Shown: positions 17,757-26,282 of the stretch, in pieces
Numbering within the stretch: the stretch's first letter is position 1
Layout of the letters: each line of letters starts with the position of its first letter
Made by a program: the position numbers and the translations under genes
The notes under the pieces: generated by a model
Told to the model about the DNA's origin: nothing
What the model saw: the letters and a program-made list of their open reading frames with translations, nothing else
Databases searched by the model: none
NCBI RefSeq assembly: GCF_000621665.1
Contig: NZ_JHXQ01000014.1
Span: 1 to 64,000 of the forward strand
DNA: 64,000 nucleotides
Direction of reading: 5' to 3'
Source of the DNA: Allorhizobium undicola ORS 992 = ATCC 700741
GTDB lineage: Bacteria > Pseudomonadota > Alphaproteobacteria > Rhizobiales > Rhizobiaceae

Positions 17757-18652
17757 TGGCCGATTTCGACGGGTTGTTCTTCACCGAAGTGCTCGTGGGC
17801 GGCTTGCTCTCGGGCGTCATGTATTCGCTCGTCGCGATCGGCTTCGTACTGATCTACAAGACCTCGGGCGTGCTGAACTTCGCGCAAGGGGCCATGCTCC
17901 TCTTTGCGGCGCTCACCTTCGTCAGCCTGACGGAGCGGGGCCTCAGTTTCCCGCTAGCGTTCGCCGCCACCTTCGCCATCATGATCGTGCTCGGCATTGG
18001 CATCGAGCGCGCGGTGCTGAGGCCGCTGACCAACAAGCCGCCGATCACCCTCTTCATGGCGACGCTCGGTCTTTCCTACGTCATAGAAGGCGCGGCCCAG
18101 CTGGTCTGGGGCACGCAGGTGCACGGGCTCGACCTCGGCGTCGAAGACGTGCCCTTCGACGTCGCCGGTGTCTTCATCAGCCAGTTCGACATCTTCGCCG
18201 CCGTGGTTGCCATTGGTCTGGTCGCAGCACTTTCCGCCTTCTTCCGCTATACCCGCATCGGTCTGGGTTTCCGCGCCGTTGCTGACGATCAGTTCGCCGC
18301 ACTCGCAGTCGGCTTCAAGCTGCACTGGATCTGGGCGAGCGTCTGGGCGGCGGCGGGGCTGGTGGCGTTGGTCGCCGGGCTGCTCTGGGGTGCCCGGTCC
18401 GGTGTGCAGTTCTCGCTGTCGCTGATCGTGCTCAAGGCGCTGCCGGTGCTGGTTCTCGGCGGTTTCGACAGCATTATCGGCGCCATCGTCGGCGGATTGC
18501 TCATCGGCACCTCGGAGAAGCTCGCAGAAGTCTATATCGGTGACTATTTCGGCGGCGGCATCGAGGGCTGGTTTGCCTATGTGGTCGCCCTGTTTTTCCT
18601 CCTCGTCCGGCCTACCGGTCTCTTCGGCCAAAAGCTCGTGGAAAGGGTCTGA
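17756..18652 (+). CDS. ABC transporter permease (LivH family)
   Basis: 298 residues, very hydrophobic with about eight membrane segments. Typical LivH signatures are GVMYSLVAIGFVLIYKTSGV with LNFAQGAMLL, GIGFRAVADDQFAALAVGF-type loop, and GGFDSIIGAIVGGLLIGTSE. The start ATG overlaps the stop of the ATPase gene (TGATG), so they are coupled. Inner-membrane channel subunit partnered with the LivM-type protein downstream. Confidence 0.88.
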   Translation: MADFDGLFFTEVLVGGLLSGVMYSLVAIGFVLIYKTSGVLNFAQGAMLLFAALTFVSLTERGLSFPLAFAATFAIMIVLGIGIERAVLRPLTNKPPITLFMATLGLSYVIEGAAQLVWGTQVHGLDLGVEDVPFDVAGVFISQFDIFAAVVAIGLVAALSAFFRYTRIGLGFRAVADDQFAALAVGFKLHWIWASVWAAAGLVALVAGLLWGARSGVQFSLSLIVLKALPVLVLGGFDSIIGAIVGGLLIGTSEKLAEVYIGDYFGGGIEGWFAYVVALFFLLVRPTGLFGQKLVERV

Positions 18653-18655
18653 TTC

Positions 18656-19708
18656 ATGTCTGCCACTCCCTCCGACCTGTCCCCGTCATTGCCTGGCAAG
18701 GCGACGTCCCTGCCGTCCTCGGTGGCTCCGCTTCTGGTGCTTGTCGTCGCCTATGGTGTCATCCCGGCCATTGGTACAAGTTATCTGTTCGAGGGTATCC
18801 TGCTGCCGTTCCTGGCGTTCAGCCTGGCAGGCGTTGGTCTGAATATTCTCACTGGGTATGCCGGTCAGGTATCCCTCGGATCCGCCGCTTTCATGGCCGT
18901 CGGCGCCTTTGCCTGCTTCAACTTCGATCTCCGCGCCGGGTCGCTGCCGCTCCTCGTCAGCATCCTTGCCGCCGGTTTCTCGGCTGCGGCCATCGGCATC
19001 GTTTTCGGCCTGCCGAGCCTCCGGCTGCGCGGCTTCTATCTGGCGGTATCGACGCTGGCAGCACAGTTCTTCGTACAATGGGCGCTGTCCAAGTTCAGCT
19101 GGTTTTCCAATGACAGTGCCTCCGGCGTCATCGATGCGCCGGCGCTGACCATTGCCGGCTACACGTTCGAGGGGCCGGTAGGGCGCTATTATTTCGCACT
19201 AATCATTGTCACCGTCTTGACCTTTCTTGCCCATCGTCTGGTTGCCTCCCAGACTGGCCGCAACTTCATCGCGGTGCGCGACAATGAGACCGCGGCGCGG
19301 ATCATCGGCGTGCCGGTGCTGCGCACCAAGCTGCTGGCCTTTGCCATTTCCTCCTTCATCATCGGTGTCGCCGGCGTGCTTTGGGCCTTTTCCTATCTGC
19401 GCACGGTGGAGTCGGCAGGCTTCAATCTCGACCGCTCGTTCCAGATTCTGTTCATCATCATCATCGGCGGGCTTGCTACGCTCCGTGGGGCCTTTTTCGG
19501 CGCGGCTCTGATCGTTGTCTTCCCGCTGGTCCTGTCGCGGCTCGGCGCCTTCGTCTTCGGCGATCTCTTCGACAGCGGCGTGCTCGACATGGCCCAGCGC
19601 ATCGTGCTCGGCACACTCATCATCCTCTTCCTGATCCTGGAACCGGACGGACTTGCCGCCCTGATGGACCGGATCCGCAAGGGCATCGGACTGCCCGGTC
19701 CATCCTGA
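18656..19708 (+). CDS. ABC transporter permease (LivM family)
   Basis: 350 residues with about nine membrane helices. LivM landmarks: LNILTGYAGQVSLGSAAFMA, LPSLRLRGFYLAVSTLAAQF, NFIAVRDNETAARIIGVPVL (the coupling loop) and GGLATLRGAFFGAALIVVFP. Starts 3 bases after the LivH stop. The N-terminal 25 residues are polar and serine/proline-rich. Second channel subunit of the same importer. The following gene for the binding protein begins 92 bases later. Confidence 0.88.
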   Translation: MSATPSDLSPSLPGKATSLPSSVAPLLVLVVAYGVIPAIGTSYLFEGILLPFLAFSLAGVGLNILTGYAGQVSLGSAAFMAVGAFACFNFDLRAGSLPLLVSILAAGFSAAAIGIVFGLPSLRLRGFYLAVSTLAAQFFVQWALSKFSWFSNDSASGVIDAPALTIAGYTFEGPVGRYYFALIIVTVLTFLAHRLVASQTGRNFIAVRDNETAARIIGVPVLRTKLLAFAISSFIIGVAGVLWAFSYLRTVESAGFNLDRSFQILFIIIIGGLATLRGAFFGAALIVVFPLVLSRLGAFVFGDLFDSGVLDMAQRIVLGTLIILFLILEPDGLAALMDRIRKGIGLPGPS

Positions 19709-19800
19709 CCGCCCACAGTCCGCAGATCCCGTATTCCCTATCCGCCTTCTAACCCTTCCGGCAGCCCTCGGCATCGGTCAACCCTCGGAGTCTATCTATT

Positions 19801-21135
19801 ATGAGCCTCATTTCGAAATTCAGGATCGCGGCCCTTGCAGCCGGCATCGCCTTCAGCATCGCCCTGCCAGCCGCCCATGCGGACGAGCAGTATTTCCCGC
19901 TGCAGAGCTACCGCGTCGGCCCCTATGCGGCAGGCGGCACCGGCTTCTTCGGTGGTTTCATCGATTACCTCAACCTGATCAACATCCGCGACGGCGGTGT
20001 GAACGGCGTCAAGCTTACATGGTCGGAAGCCGAGACCCAGTACGAGGTCGAGCGCGGTGTCGAGGCCTATGAACGCCTCAAGAGCAATCCGAATGTCGCC
20101 GCCTGGAACCCGCTCTCGGTCGGCATCGCCTATGCCATGATCGACCGCATTACGGCCGATAAAACACCGCTGATCACGATCAATCACGGCCGCACCGACA
20201 GCACCGACGGCCGCGTCTTCCCTTACGTCTTCCCGCTGCTGCTCAACCCCTACAGCGAAACCTCCGGCATCGTTAACTACATCGGCTCCAAGCTGGGCGG
20301 CAACGACAACCTGAAGGGCAAGAAGATCGTGGTGCTCTATCACGGCTCGCCCTATGGCAAGGAAACCATCCCGATCTATGAACTGCTTGCCAAGAAGTAT
20401 GGGTTCGAGGTGCAGCAGATCGAAGTGCCGCATCCGGGCAATGAGCAGCAGGCCCAGTGGCTGACGATCCGCCGTGCAAAGCCGGACTATGTAGTCTTGC
20501 GCGGCTGGGGTGTGATGAACCCCGTCGCCCTGAAGACGGCTGCCAAGACCGGCTTCCCGGTCGATCATATCATCGGCAATGTCTGGTCCAACTCCGAAGA
20601 AGATGCGATCCCGGCCGGTGACGCCGCCAAGGGTTATACCGCCATCACCACGCAGGCCTCGGGCGCGGAATATCCCGTCGTCAAGGAAATCGTGAAGACG
20701 GTTTATGATGTCGGCAAGGGCAATCTGGAAGACAAGAAGCGTATCGGCTCCGTCTACCACAATCTCGGTATCGTCAACGGCATCCTGAATGTCGAGGCGA
20801 TCCGCATCGCGCAAGGCAAGTTCGGCACGCGCACGCTGACCGGCGACGAAGTGCGCTGGGGCTTCGAACACCTGCAGCTCGACCCGAAGCGCGTCGAGGA
20901 ACTGGGTGCCAAGGACCTGTTCCACTCGATCAACGTCACCTGGGATAACCACGAAGGCAATGGCTACGTGACCTTCCAGCAGTGGGACGGCGCCAAGTGG
21001 AAGGTGGTGTCCGACTGGATCGCGCCGGACTGGGCCCTGCTTCGCCCGATCATTGAAAAGTCCTCCGAGGCCTATGCCAAGGAGAAGGGCATCAAGATCC
21101 GTACCGCCGCCGATGCGGACGCCGTGACCAACTAA
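19801..21135 (+). CDS. Periplasmic substrate-binding protein of the Liv-type transporter
   Basis: 444 residues with an N-terminal signal peptide (RIAALAAGIAFSIALPAAHA, cleavage before DEQYFP). Peripla_BP_6 fold: FGGFIDYLNLINIRDGGVNG, KLTWSEAETQYEVERGVEAY and KKIVVLYHGSPYGKETIPIY. It belongs to the longer, amide/urea-like branch of type I binding proteins rather than LivJ/LivK. Encoded inside the sfn operon, so it probably captures a sulfone, sulfonate or related compound. The substrate is inference. There is no cysteine in the signal region, so it is soluble rather than a lipoprotein. Confidence 0.85.
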   Translation: MSLISKFRIAALAAGIAFSIALPAAHADEQYFPLQSYRVGPYAAGGTGFFGGFIDYLNLINIRDGGVNGVKLTWSEAETQYEVERGVEAYERLKSNPNVAAWNPLSVGIAYAMIDRITADKTPLITINHGRTDSTDGRVFPYVFPLLLNPYSETSGIVNYIGSKLGGNDNLKGKKIVVLYHGSPYGKETIPIYELLAKKYGFEVQQIEVPHPGNEQQAQWLTIRRAKPDYVVLRGWGVMNPVALKTAAKTGFPVDHIIGNVWSNSEEDAIPAGDAAKGYTAITTQASGAEYPVVKEIVKTVYDVGKGNLEDKKRIGSVYHNLGIVNGILNVEAIRIAQGKFGTRTLTGDEVRWGFEHLQLDPKRVEELGAKDLFHSINVTWDNHEGNGYVTFQQWDGAKWKVVSDWIAPDWALLRPIIEKSSEAYAKEKGIKIRTAADADAVTN

Positions 21136-21227
21136 GCCAAGTCTTTCCCGGCCCCGGCGGCCTCCTTGGAGGGACGGGCCGGGCTATGGGGAGCTTCTGA
21201 ACGCGGATATTGCGAGGTGCGGATCTC

Positions 21228-22022
21228 ATGACGGACAATACGGTGCTGGCCGTCGATCGGCTGGAGGCGACCTATACCCACACTATCACGGCGCTGCACG
21301 GAGTTAGCTTCTCCCTTGCCCGCGGCGAAATCTTGGCGCTGCTTGGCGCTAATGGCGCGGGCAAGACCACGGTGTTGAAAGCTGTTTCCAATCTGCTGCC
21401 TGCCGAGCGCGGCCAGATTACCGCCGGGACCATCCGTTTCGACGGGATCGACGTGACCAGAACCCGACCAGCGGCGCTGGTGCGGGCAGGATTGGTGCAG
21501 GTGCTCGAAGGACGGCACTGCTTCCGCAGCCTGTCGGTGGAGGAAAACCTGATTTCCGGTGGCCTTGGACGGAGCAGTTCGCGCACCGAAATCGACGGTG
21601 ATCTCGAACGCATCTACGCGCTCTTCCCTCGCCTGAAGGACAAGCGGCGCACCGCGTCCGGCCTGACCTCGGGCGGCGAGCAGCAGATGACGGCGATCGG
21701 CCGGGCGCTGATGTCGCGGCCGCGTCTGCTGGTGCTGGATGAACCATCCATGGGCCTGGCGCCCATCGTGGTGCAGGACATTTTCCGCACGCTCCGGCGC
21801 CTGAACCGGGAGGAAAGCCTGTCCATCCTTGTTGCCGAGCAGAATTCGGCAATCGCACTCACCTATGCCGACCGCGCAGTCATTCTCGAAAACGGCACGG
21901 ACGTGCTGACAGGTACGGCACGAGAGATCCGCGCCCGCGACGACGTAAAATCCTTCTATCTCGGCCAGAACAACCGGGTCACGCCTCGTTCCAACCCATC
22001 CAGTCCGGCGTTGATGGCCTGA
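21228..22022 (+). CDS. ABC transporter ATPase (LivF family)
   Basis: 264 residues from ATG 21228 (MTDNTVLAVDRLEATYTHTI), with GAGGTG 9-10 bases upstream. Walker A GANGAGKTT, signature TSGGEQQMTAIGRALM, Walker B LLVLDEPSMGLAP and VAEQNS histidine-region glutamine typical of LivF. Second ATPase of the heteromeric importer, completing the set G-H-M-binding protein-F. Followed 31 bases later by sfnB. Confidence 0.88.
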   Translation: MTDNTVLAVDRLEATYTHTITALHGVSFSLARGEILALLGANGAGKTTVLKAVSNLLPAERGQITAGTIRFDGIDVTRTRPAALVRAGLVQVLEGRHCFRSLSVEENLISGGLGRSSSRTEIDGDLERIYALFPRLKDKRRTASGLTSGGEQQMTAIGRALMSRPRLLVLDEPSMGLAPIVVQDIFRTLRRLNREESLSILVAEQNSAIALTYADRAVILENGTDVLTGTAREIRARDDVKSFYLGQNNRVTPRSNPSSPALMA

Positions 22023-22053
22023 ACTTGACCCCTTTCGAAGAGGAGATATTCCT

Positions 22054-23301
22054 ATGACCATCAATGCGATCAACACCGAAAATGCCGCCAAGGCGGCGCC
22101 GCCCGTCCCACGGCCAACCGAGCCCGCCCATATCATCCGCTCCGACGAAGAGGCGATTGCGGTTGCCGAAAGGCTCGCCGCGGACTTCGCGGTCGGCTCC
22201 GCTGAGCGCGACCGCGACCGCATCTGGCCGGTCAGGGAACTCGATGCCTTCTCTCAGAGCGGCCTCTGGTCGATCAACGTGCCGAAGGCCTATGGCGGCC
22301 CCGAGGTGTCCTATGCAACCCTGGCGAAGGTGGTGGAAATCATCTCCGCCGCCGACAGCTCCATTGGCCAGATCTCGCAGAACCACCTGGGCGTGGTCGC
22401 TGCCATCCGAACCGTCTCGGATGAGGCGCAGAAGGCACTTCTGTTCGCCGAGGTGCTGCGCGGCACCCGCTTCGGCAATGCCTTTTCCGAATTCGGCTCC
22501 AAGCGCGCCGCCGATTTCGAAACCCGCTTTACCGATGCCGGCGACCACGTGATCGTCAATGGCCGCAAGTTCTACTCCTCCGGCGCGCTTCTGGCTCATC
22601 TGGTGCCGATCGTGGCGCTGGATGACGAAGGGCGTGCTTGGTATGCGATTGCCGACCGGGATGCGCCGGGCCTCACCGTCATCGACGACTGGACCTCCTT
22701 CGGCCAACGCACCACGCTCTCCGGCACGGTGCTTCTGGACAATGTCAAGGTGCCGAAGACACACCTCGTTCCCGGCTACAAGGGCTATGCGGTGCCAACC
22801 GCCGATGGTGCCATCTTCCAGATCATCCAGGTCGCGGTCGATACGGGCATCGCCAAGGCCGCCATCGATGAAACGGTGAATTTCGTGCGCACCAAGAGCC
22901 GCGCCTGGGTGGATTCCGGCGTCGAAAATGCCTGGGACGATCCCTATACCATCCAGGCCGTGGGCCAGCTGGCGCTGCATCTGCATGCAGCGCAGGCGCT
23001 GCTGGAGAAGGCAGGTCTTGCAATCGACAAAGCTGTTGCCGAGCCGAATGCCGAAACGGTGGCTGAGGCTCAGATCATCACCGCCGAGGCCAAGGTGCTC
23101 TCCACCGAGATCGCCATAGAGGCCACCAACAAGCTGTTCGAGCTTGCCGGCACGCGCTCGACGCTTGCCGAACACGCCCTCGACCGGCACTGGCGCAATG
23201 CCCGCACGCATACGCTGCACGACCCCGTCCGCTGGAAATACTCAATCCTCGGCAAGTACTTCCTGAACGGCGAAAAACCGCCGCTGCATGCCTGGAGCTG
23301 A
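22054..23301 (+). CDS. sfnB: SfnB-family acyl-CoA-dehydrogenase-like monooxygenase
   Basis: 415 residues. The opening PAHIIRSDEEAIAVAERLAA then RDRDRIWPVRELDAFSQSGL, the GLWSINVPKAYGGPEVSYAT and ISQNHLGVV segments, and the ending LHDPVRWKYSILGKYFLNG are characteristic of the SfnB family. SfnB belongs to the flavin-dependent acyl-CoA dehydrogenase superfamily whose members act as two-component monooxygenases (DszC-like). It is linked to sulfur acquisition from dimethylsulfone or sulfonates. GAAGAGGAG precedes the ATG. It is the last gene of the operon; a strong terminator follows. Confidence 0.9.
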   Translation: MTINAINTENAAKAAPPVPRPTEPAHIIRSDEEAIAVAERLAADFAVGSAERDRDRIWPVRELDAFSQSGLWSINVPKAYGGPEVSYATLAKVVEIISAADSSIGQISQNHLGVVAAIRTVSDEAQKALLFAEVLRGTRFGNAFSEFGSKRAADFETRFTDAGDHVIVNGRKFYSSGALLAHLVPIVALDDEGRAWYAIADRDAPGLTVIDDWTSFGQRTTLSGTVLLDNVKVPKTHLVPGYKGYAVPTADGAIFQIIQVAVDTGIAKAAIDETVNFVRTKSRAWVDSGVENAWDDPYTIQAVGQLALHLHAAQALLEKAGLAIDKAVAEPNAETVAEAQIITAEAKVLSTEIAIEATNKLFELAGTRSTLAEHALDRHWRNARTHTLHDPVRWKYSILGKYFLNGEKPPLHAWS

Positions 23302-23311
23302 GCGTCACATG

Positions 23312-23333
23312 GAGGGGCGGTGAGCCGCCCCTC
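23312..23333 (+). terminator. Terminator of the sfn operon
   Basis: GAGGGGCGG (23312-23320) pairs perfectly with CCGCCCCTC (23325-23333) around the loop TGAG, 10 bases after the sfnB stop, followed by AAACTCTT. Marks the end of the eight-gene operon. Confidence 0.8.
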
Positions 23334-23646
23334 AAACTCTTCAAGCCTAGCTTTACATTTGAGTGCGGAGCGCAAGGCATATGTGACGAGGGCCGCTTCA
23401 ATCTATTCACTCCTTAGTTGAATTGCCCCCCATACACTCGAACCCACTATGGCTGAATATGATTGTCTGACCTCGCAAGATGCTGCAGTCATGCGCATTG
23501 AGATGGATATCTATGGCTTCTGCCAATCGGTAAGGTCCATGAGCGGGGTGGGGTCGTGTCCGATGCGGAGTAAACTGAACCAATAGCGGTCTGTCTGCTC
23601 CCGGCGACAGAGGCCCGGCAGTAGGAATTCGCCGGATCGCAGGCGT
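23334..23646. other. Intergenic region between sfn operon and recombinase pseudogene
   Basis: About 310 bases without a recognisable gene. No clear repeat or IS end was seen. The boundary of the mobile toxin/recombinase segment probably lies here. Confidence 0.35.
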
Positions 23647-24782
23647 TCAGAGAAGGCCCGCAGCCCGCCCGCTTCTACGCGTGGCGTTGTTGTAATAGCT
23701 CGATGCCTGCTGCACCGACCGATGGCGCGACTGCTCCATTGCCTCGGGAAGCGGGATGCCGCGATTGACAGCCTCGGTCAGATAGCCGGATCTCAACCCG
23801 TGCGCAGAAAACTCCCCAACCTCCAACCCGGCCATCGCCACCCGCTGCTTGACGATATCATTCACCGCCTTCGGATCGAGCGCGCGGTGGCTCACGTTGC
23901 CCCAGCAATCGATCGCCCTGAATACGCTGCCGCTGTCGATCTTCGCGGCCGCCAGTCAGGCGTTCAACGCCTCGACCGGGCGGCCGGTAAGATAGACGAC
24001 CTCTTCCTGGCCTGAGCCAGAATTCTTGGTGCGTCCGAGATGGATGGACAGCGAGGGGGCTTCCGTCCTCGACGGTCAGCGGTGGCTCGATCGTCAGCTG
24101 TTCCTTGCGCAGAGCGGCGACTTCGCTGCGCCGGCGCTCGCCGGAGGCAAAAGCAACCATTAGGATGGCGCGGTCGCGCAAATCGCGCAGGCTGTGGTCG
24201 TCGTAAGTCGCCAGCAACTTTGCCAGCACGTCGCCGGTGACTGCCTTTGCGCTCTTGCGGCGACGTTGTCGCGGCACGGCGCGCCCGGCGAGCCGGAGCG
24301 CCGACTTGAGGGCAGGGGAGGCCAAGGCGCCGTCGAGGCCGCGCCACTTGGTCAGTGTCGACCAGTTGGCGAGCCGCCGGCGCCACGTGTCGGGCGATGC
24401 GGGCCGACTGCTTTGAGAAGGCCGCTGTCTCGCAATGCCTGGTCGACATCGACCGGTATGCCGTGCTCGGGATCGTTTTCCCGCTTTGCCGGATCCCACA
24501 GATGATGGGCGACGAATTTCAGCAGCAGCGCTTCCGGCGCCGGCCAGGGCAGAGGCGTCCCGATCGCCGCCGCACACCAAGCTTCCAGGTACGTGAGATC
24601 CGAGGTCAACGCTCGAAGTGTGTTTTCGCCCATGCCCTCGTTGACGAGGTGTTTGAGGGTCTCGACGTCGTGGTCGGTCAACAGCTCCGCGAGCCTGTGA
24701 CGGCGGTCGATCGGCAACACGGCGCAATCGTGTCCAGAGCCGCAACGCGCGCCGAGATCGATGCGGGAAGATCAATGCTCAT
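23647..24782 (-). pseudogene. Decayed tyrosine recombinase, paralogue of the gene at 26279
   Basis: The minus strand retains every block of a 380-residue phage-type integrase but in changing frames. MSIDLPASISARVAALDTIA starts at 24782. A lost base near 24725 then shifts to LPIDRRHRLAELLTDHDVET. A shift near 24400 leads to WSTLTKWRGLDGALASPALK and ASGERRRSEVAALRKEQL. Another shift near 24050 leads to LGRTK-type residues. The codon equivalent to the tryptophan of ALNAWMAAA is TGA at about 23955. The last frame holds FSAHGLRSGYLTEAVNRGIP and SRHRSVQQASSYYNNAT. Its ATG overlaps the stop of the upstream toxin gene, as in the intact copy. Clearly inactive. Confidence 0.85.
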
Positions 24783-25191
24783 GCTCGATTGGTCCCAAAA
24801 TGACCACGCCTTCCGAGCGTGCGGCGTCCGCCAACCGGCGGTCGAGCGTGGCCAGCGGCAGTTGCTCAAGCAGTGCGATGGCAAGATAGGCCGCGTCGTA
24901 GGCGCTGAGACGGTACTTGCGCGACAGGCGCACCACCTCGGTATCGTCGCCAGGGCCGCCAAGCTGCAAGGGCAGTCCGCGGAAACGCGCCAGCGCCGAA
25001 TGCACAAAATCGTCCGAAATCCGGCCGCGCTGCTCGGCGCTCAAGAGAATGCTGCGGATCTCATGGCGCAGCAGATCGGGCGCTATGGCGTCTTCATCGG
25101 CCATGCGCGCCATCGCTTGCTCGGCGAGCAGATTTTCCTCGTCCGGCAGCAGCCAGGCGCCGGCGATCGAGGCGTCGACAACAAAGGTCAT
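24772..25191 (-). CDS. vapC: VapC-type PIN-domain toxin
   Basis: 139 residues, PIN fold. Acidic active-site residues visible: D in TFVVDASIAGAWL, E in LLRHEIRSIL, D in LSAYDAAYLAIAL and D in LATLDRRLADAA. VapC toxins are RNases that cleave tRNA or rRNA and are held inactive by the co-transcribed antitoxin. The start overlaps the stop of the Phd-like antitoxin gene by one base. Its end overlaps the ATG of the decayed recombinase by 11 bases, so toxin and recombinase were once co-translated. The PIN domain appears intact. Confidence 0.88.
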   Translation of the reverse strand: MTFVVDASIAGAWLLPDEENLLAEQAMARMADEDAIAPDLLRHEIRSILLSAEQRGRISDDFVHSALARFRGLPLQLGGPGDDTEVVRLSRKYRLSAYDAAYLAIALLEQLPLATLDRRLADAARSEGVVILGPIEHEH

Positions 25192-25430
25192 CAGCGACGG
25201 CCTTCCTGTTTCCAGTCCTGGATTTCTGCTTGCGTGACCGGCTTGGCCTGTGCGCGCAGAGCCCGAACGGCCTCGATGGCGGCCAGACGCTGGCGACGTT
25301 TGTCGATGGCGACCAGGCGGGCGATCGGATCATTGCCGCGGGCAATAATAAAGTCCTCGCCGGCTTCGACCCGCGCCAGCAGGTCGGAGAGGTGGGTTTT
25401 GGCCTCGGCGACCTTGACGGTGACAGTCAT
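25191..25430 (-). CDS. Phd/YefM-type antitoxin
   Basis: 79 residues from ATG 25430: MTVTVKVAEAKTHLSDLLAR, then VEAGEDFIIARGNDPIARLV, the standard Phd/YefM DNA-binding N-terminus. The C-terminal tail (VTQAEIQDWKQEGRR) is where the toxin would bind. An upstream in-frame start exists, but the conserved domain begins here. Antitoxin and likely autorepressor of the vapC gene that follows. Confidence 0.88.
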   Translation of the reverse strand: MTVTVKVAEAKTHLSDLLARVEAGEDFIIARGNDPIARLVAIDKRRQRLAAIEAVRALRAQAKPVTQAEIQDWKQEGRR

Positions 25431-25623
25431 GACGATTCCTTCACTGATCGGGTTTTTGCGCGCTTTCGTGCGGAGGATAGAGGCAATATCAATATTGGTC
25501 AATGGGTGGACTATCTGGCATCCGATAAGTATCCCTTATCAGAAATTAGCCATCTCACGCGATTTTCTTGCCATCTGGCGCCGCAATCCCTATTATAAGT
25601 TCAAATTCTCCACGAGGTGCACC
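25431..25623. promoter_or_regulatory. Shared divergent control region of two toxin-antitoxin modules
   Basis: 193 bases separate the two antitoxin start codons. It contains two palindromic candidates for antitoxin operators: CAATATCAATATTG (25484-25497) and GATAAG-TATCC-CTTATC (25524-25540). TATTATAA near 25590 could be a -10 box for the rightward module. GGAG-like ribosome binding sites precede both genes weakly. Assignment is by inspection only. Confidence 0.45.
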
Positions 25624-25881
25624 ATGTCCGAACCACAGCTTTCCATTCGCAGCAGCAAGGCTCGTGACCTGGCCCACGCCCTCTCCCGCCGGACCGGTCA
25701 GCCGATCAACCGTCTCGTTGAGCTCGCGCTGGAGCGCTATGACCAGGAGCTGCGAGCTGGAAAAACCCGTTATCCCATGGACGCGGTATGGGATCTGGCT
25801 GCCGAGGATCTCGACAAAATCGCACCTGGCGCCACATCCAACCATGATGAATTCTACGACGAAAACGGTCTGCCAGTATGA
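25624..25881 (+). CDS. vapB: VapB-type antitoxin
   Basis: 85 residues. MSEPQLSIRSSKARDLAHAL then SRRTGQPINRLVELALERYD fits the short Rv0623-like/PSK-type VapB antitoxin (ribbon-helix-helix-like N-terminus). An acidic, disordered tail follows (EDLDKIAPGATSNHDEFYDE). Its stop overlaps the ATG of vapC (ATGA). It is of a different antitoxin family from the divergent Phd-like gene, so the two modules are not simple duplicates. Confidence 0.85.
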   Translation: MSEPQLSIRSSKARDLAHALSRRTGQPINRLVELALERYDQELRAGKTRYPMDAVWDLAAEDLDKIAPGATSNHDEFYDENGLPV

Positions 25882-26282
25882 TCGCCGTTGATACCTCTGT
25901 CATAGTCGCGATATCGATGAAGGAGCCAGAAGCGGAGACCTTCAGAACACTGTTGGGTCGTGAGCCGATCATCATAGGTTGGCCGACCTTGTTGGAGGTG
26001 CGGATGGTTCTGTCGGGCAAAGGTTTCGTCAGTGCCGCCAGGATCGTTGAGCGGCTTGCCAAAACTGCGAATGTCACGACCGTCGCATTCGATGAGAAGC
26101 ACTATCGCTCAGCCGAAGACGCTTTCGAGCGTTTTGGCCGGGGGCGCCATCCAGCTGCCCTGAACATGGGCGACTGTTTCTCCTATGCCGTTGCCGCAAT
26201 CGCCAAGGCGCCGCTCTTGTTCAAAGGGCAAGACTTTGGGCTGACGGATCTCAAACTGCATCCGTCGTCATCAACGACATGA
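25878..26282 (+). CDS. vapC: VapC-type PIN-domain toxin, second module
   Basis: 134 residues. PIN residues: D in MIAVDTSVIVAI, E in PTLLEVRMVLSG, D in LNMGDCFSYAVAA and D in KGQDFGLTDL. Typical size for VapC. Starts on the ATGA overlap with vapB and ends on an ATGA overlap with the recombinase gene (26279). All three genes therefore form one translationally coupled unit. Expected to be a tRNA/rRNA-cleaving RNase neutralised by VapB. Confidence 0.88.
   Translation: MIAVDTSVIVAISMKEPEAETFRTLLGREPIIIGWPTLLEVRMVLSGKGFVSAARIVERLAKTANVTTVAFDEKHYRSAEDAFERFGRGRHPAALNMGDCFSYAVAAIAKAPLLFKGQDFGLTDLKLHPSSSTT

Noticed and set aside
16863..22022. A conventional leucine/isoleucine/valine importer
   Set aside because: The gene families match, but the embedding in an sfn operon and the binding-protein branch argue for another substrate, so liv gene names were not assigned.
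24355..25881. A 508-codon plus-strand frame across the toxin-antitoxin region
   Set aside because: Antisense to the recombinase pseudogene, VapC and Phd-like genes, then runs in frame into VapB; only the VapB part is real.
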